Origin: Baffinella frigidus | Taxonomy: Eukaryota; Cryptophyceae; Cryptomonadales; Baffinellaceae | Assembly: GCA_026770585.1 (NCBI GenBank) | Contig: MU646926.1 | Span: 165,911-180,817 of the forward strand | DNA: 14,907 nucleotides | Direction: 5' to 3' | Shown here: one piece after another, positions 13,650 through 14,907 of the stretch | Layout: each line of letters opens with the position of its first letter | Position numbering within the stretch: the first letter of the stretch is position 1 | The notes under the pieces: generated by a model | What the model was told of the DNA's origin: nothing | The model's database searches: none | What the model saw: only the letters and a program-made list of their open reading frames with translations | Position numbers and translations under genes: made by a program

Positions 13650-13727
13650 TTGGCTAATATTGTGTGAACCGAGCATTGGGCAGACCTCCGCATTCCGTGT
13701 TCGGATTCTGCGCAGCACTAAGTTCAG

Positions 13728-13919
13728 TACAGTCCACCTACCCTAACACAGGCTACCGTAACACATACGTACCCTCCACACACACTCCTTCGGCCGGCCC
13801 CCGATTTCCCCCTGCAAGGAAGTATGCCTGAAGGGTAGACACCATAACGCATACCTACCCTCCACACATACTCAATCAGCCCGGCCCCGACGGGTATGTG
13901 TTAGGGTACGTCCACTGTA
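13728..13919 (-). mobile_element. MITE family D, copy 2 (inverted)
   Basis: A 192-bp element including both TA, about 96% identical by eye to the reverse complement of 4714-4905. The ends are CAGTCCACCTACCC. High identity over the full length implies that both copies are young. Confidence 0.9.
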
Positions 13920-14259
13920 CAACCAACACGGCCGAGATATTTGCACCCCCGCCGAGGCTGCGTCTGAGCAGGACCTAGAGTCACATATTAGCGAATGCTG
14001 TGTTCGCCGATTGTTATCGTATTATCGAATACTGTGTCGAGATCCCACGCGACGATGGCCTGTGTATCAAACAGGTGTATTTTTGTTGCGTCTTTCTATT
14101 ATTCCTGCGCTTCTAAAAGTGTTTTAATCCGGAATCCGGATACGTTGACAGATTTGTGGGCGATTCAGGGCGAGTTGACTTTTAAAACATAGGGATTTGG
14201 TGCACAGGGCAGCGTCGCGTGGTCCGCAGGCCACCGAGGGGGCTCACAACCTCAAGTTA
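13920..14259. other. No gene seen
   Basis: After two diverged units of the 50-bp array, 14050-14238 looks unique. A plus-strand frame of about 65 codons crosses it without recognisable features. TCCGGAATCCGGA (about 14130) is a short palindrome. GGGCTCACAACCTCAAG (14239-14255) is the first of three related 17-mers (see 14431 and 14613). Confidence 0.45.
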
Positions 14260-14423
14260 AAAGGGCAACGTCCTGAAACCGGGTAGTTCAGCCTACGGTA
14301 TTGCCTACTGTAGGTCGTAGGGGCCTAGGGGGGTCCTATGAAACATTAGGTCCTAGGGGCCCTACGACCTACCGTAGGCAATACTGTAGGCCTAACTACC
14401 CGCTTTGCAGGCCGTTATCCTAT
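14260..14423 (+). mobile_element. MITE family F, copy 4
   Basis: A complete copy of about 164 bp with ends AAAGGGCAACG and CGTTATCCTAT. CCTACTGTAGG (14304-14314) and CCTACCGTAGG (14368-14378) lie in the two arms. The loop differs from F1 (GGGGGGTCCTATGAAACATT). It is preceded by TTAA. Confidence 0.82.
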
Positions 14424-14430
14424 GAAAGTT

Positions 14431-14447
14431 GGGACTCACAACCTTGA
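14431..14447 (+). repeat. 17-mer between F4 and H5
   Basis: GGGACTCACAACCTTGA is a variant of 14239-14255 and of GGGCTCGCAACCTGCA at 14613-14628. F4 lies between the first and second copies, H5 between the second and third. Confidence 0.6.
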
Positions 14448-14608
14448 CCACACAGCGGGCTGCAAAGGGGTTTTCGAGCGCGGAGAGCCAGAGTTTCCGT
14501 TACCTTATTCGTAGGAACCCCCCTATGTCCCTACGGGTTGCCTACTGCAGGGTCCTAGGTCTCATCGCTTCGGGGCTATTCAAAATCCCTTAGAAGTCCG
14601 CTGTGTGG
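14448..14608 (-). mobile_element. MITE family H, copy 5
   Basis: A complete 161-bp copy with ends CCACACAGCGG and CCGCTGTGTGG. Its interior (TTATTCGTAGGAACCCCCC) is in the opposite orientation to H1, H2 and H4. The central palindrome reads CCTACTGCAGG, one base from consensus. Confidence 0.88.
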
Positions 14609-14623
14609 GGTGGGGCTCGCAAC

Positions 14624-14721
14624 CTGCATGACCATGGTGAGGATCACGTCCAAGTCCTCCCGGAGTTCCTGGATGGTAGCGTGCGTCTTTCGAAGCTTGC
14701 CTGCCTCCCTGATCGCGGCCT
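14624..14721 (-). CDS. Candidate internal exon, coiled-coil-like peptide
   Basis: On the minus strand a 98-base open segment is bounded by TGCAG before it and CAG/GTTGCG after it, plausible acceptor and donor sites. It would encode [20 protein letters not shown], then [12 protein letters not shown]: an amphipathic, charged, helix-forming stretch with no stop. It starts with two bases of a split codon and ends on a codon boundary. G/C-rich third positions fit coding. No start, neighbouring exon or family was recognised. The following sequence would be an intron packed with H5 and F4. It may also be a gene fragment or chance. Confidence 0.35.
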
Positions 14722-14747
14722 CTGCACGCAACAGTCCGTGTTATAAT

Positions 14748-14809
14748 ATATCTATATCTATCTATCTATCTATCTATCTACATAAATATATATATATATA
14801 TATATATAC

Positions 14810-14907
<98 letters not shown>
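14748..14907. repeat. TCTA then TA microsatellite
   Basis: A TCTA tetranucleotide tract (to about 14780) passes into TA repeats interrupted twice by CATAAA. It mirrors the tract at base 1, so the window is bounded by simple repeats on both sides. Confidence 0.97.

Overview
This window reads as eukaryotic nuclear DNA. It is dominated by short non-autonomous elements, palindromes and minisatellites, and it contains only one convincing protein-coding region. That region (3201-4265, + strand) encodes an armadillo-type repeat protein whose repeat wording (IARAGGIEAVVAGM and similar) I associate with stramenopile algae and related microalgae. The organism call is an inference from that and from the dense, intergenic or intronic, MITE-rich layout. 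I see no operons, ribosome binding sites, tRNA, rRNA or CRISPR arrays.

Layout. 1-98 and 14748-14907 are TA/TCTA microsatellites that bound the window. 219-3123 holds one MITE (family A), an 80-bp repeat family (B), a pair of 60-bp hairpin repeats, an LTR-like promoter/polyadenylation segment and a 61-bp tandem duplication. 3201-4265 is the armadillo-repeat gene. It appears truncated at both ends: its 5' homology starts abruptly in mid-repeat, and a ninth repeat continues in register after the TGA stop.

4414-8876 is a nest of palindromic elements: seven copies of family C (about 121 bp, ends CAGGGGTACC, flanked by TA), family D (192 bp, ends CAGT, flanked by TA), a 396-bp palindrome E, families F, G, H and J, a 34-bp pyrimidine minisatellite and two more copies of A. 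Two nestings can be read exactly: D inside C at a TA, and C inside another C at a TA. 8883-9097 is a 109-bp tandem duplication, and 9319-9736 is a 7-mer (CGGGTTY) minisatellite.

9790-12131 carries M repeats, long palindromes (L1, L2, P, K) and one H copy. 12168-12890 carries direct-repeat modules R and S split by F3. 13019-14608 carries J3, three H copies, D2 and F4. 14624-14721 (minus strand) is a candidate single coding exon.

The main themes are these. Several families with unrelated ends share an internal palindrome, CCTACNGTAGG. Several palindromes keep a conserved core while their self-complementary arms differ from copy to copy. The insertion history can be read from nested copies. No transposase is encoded here, so all the elements look non-autonomous and would depend on enzymes encoded elsewhere.
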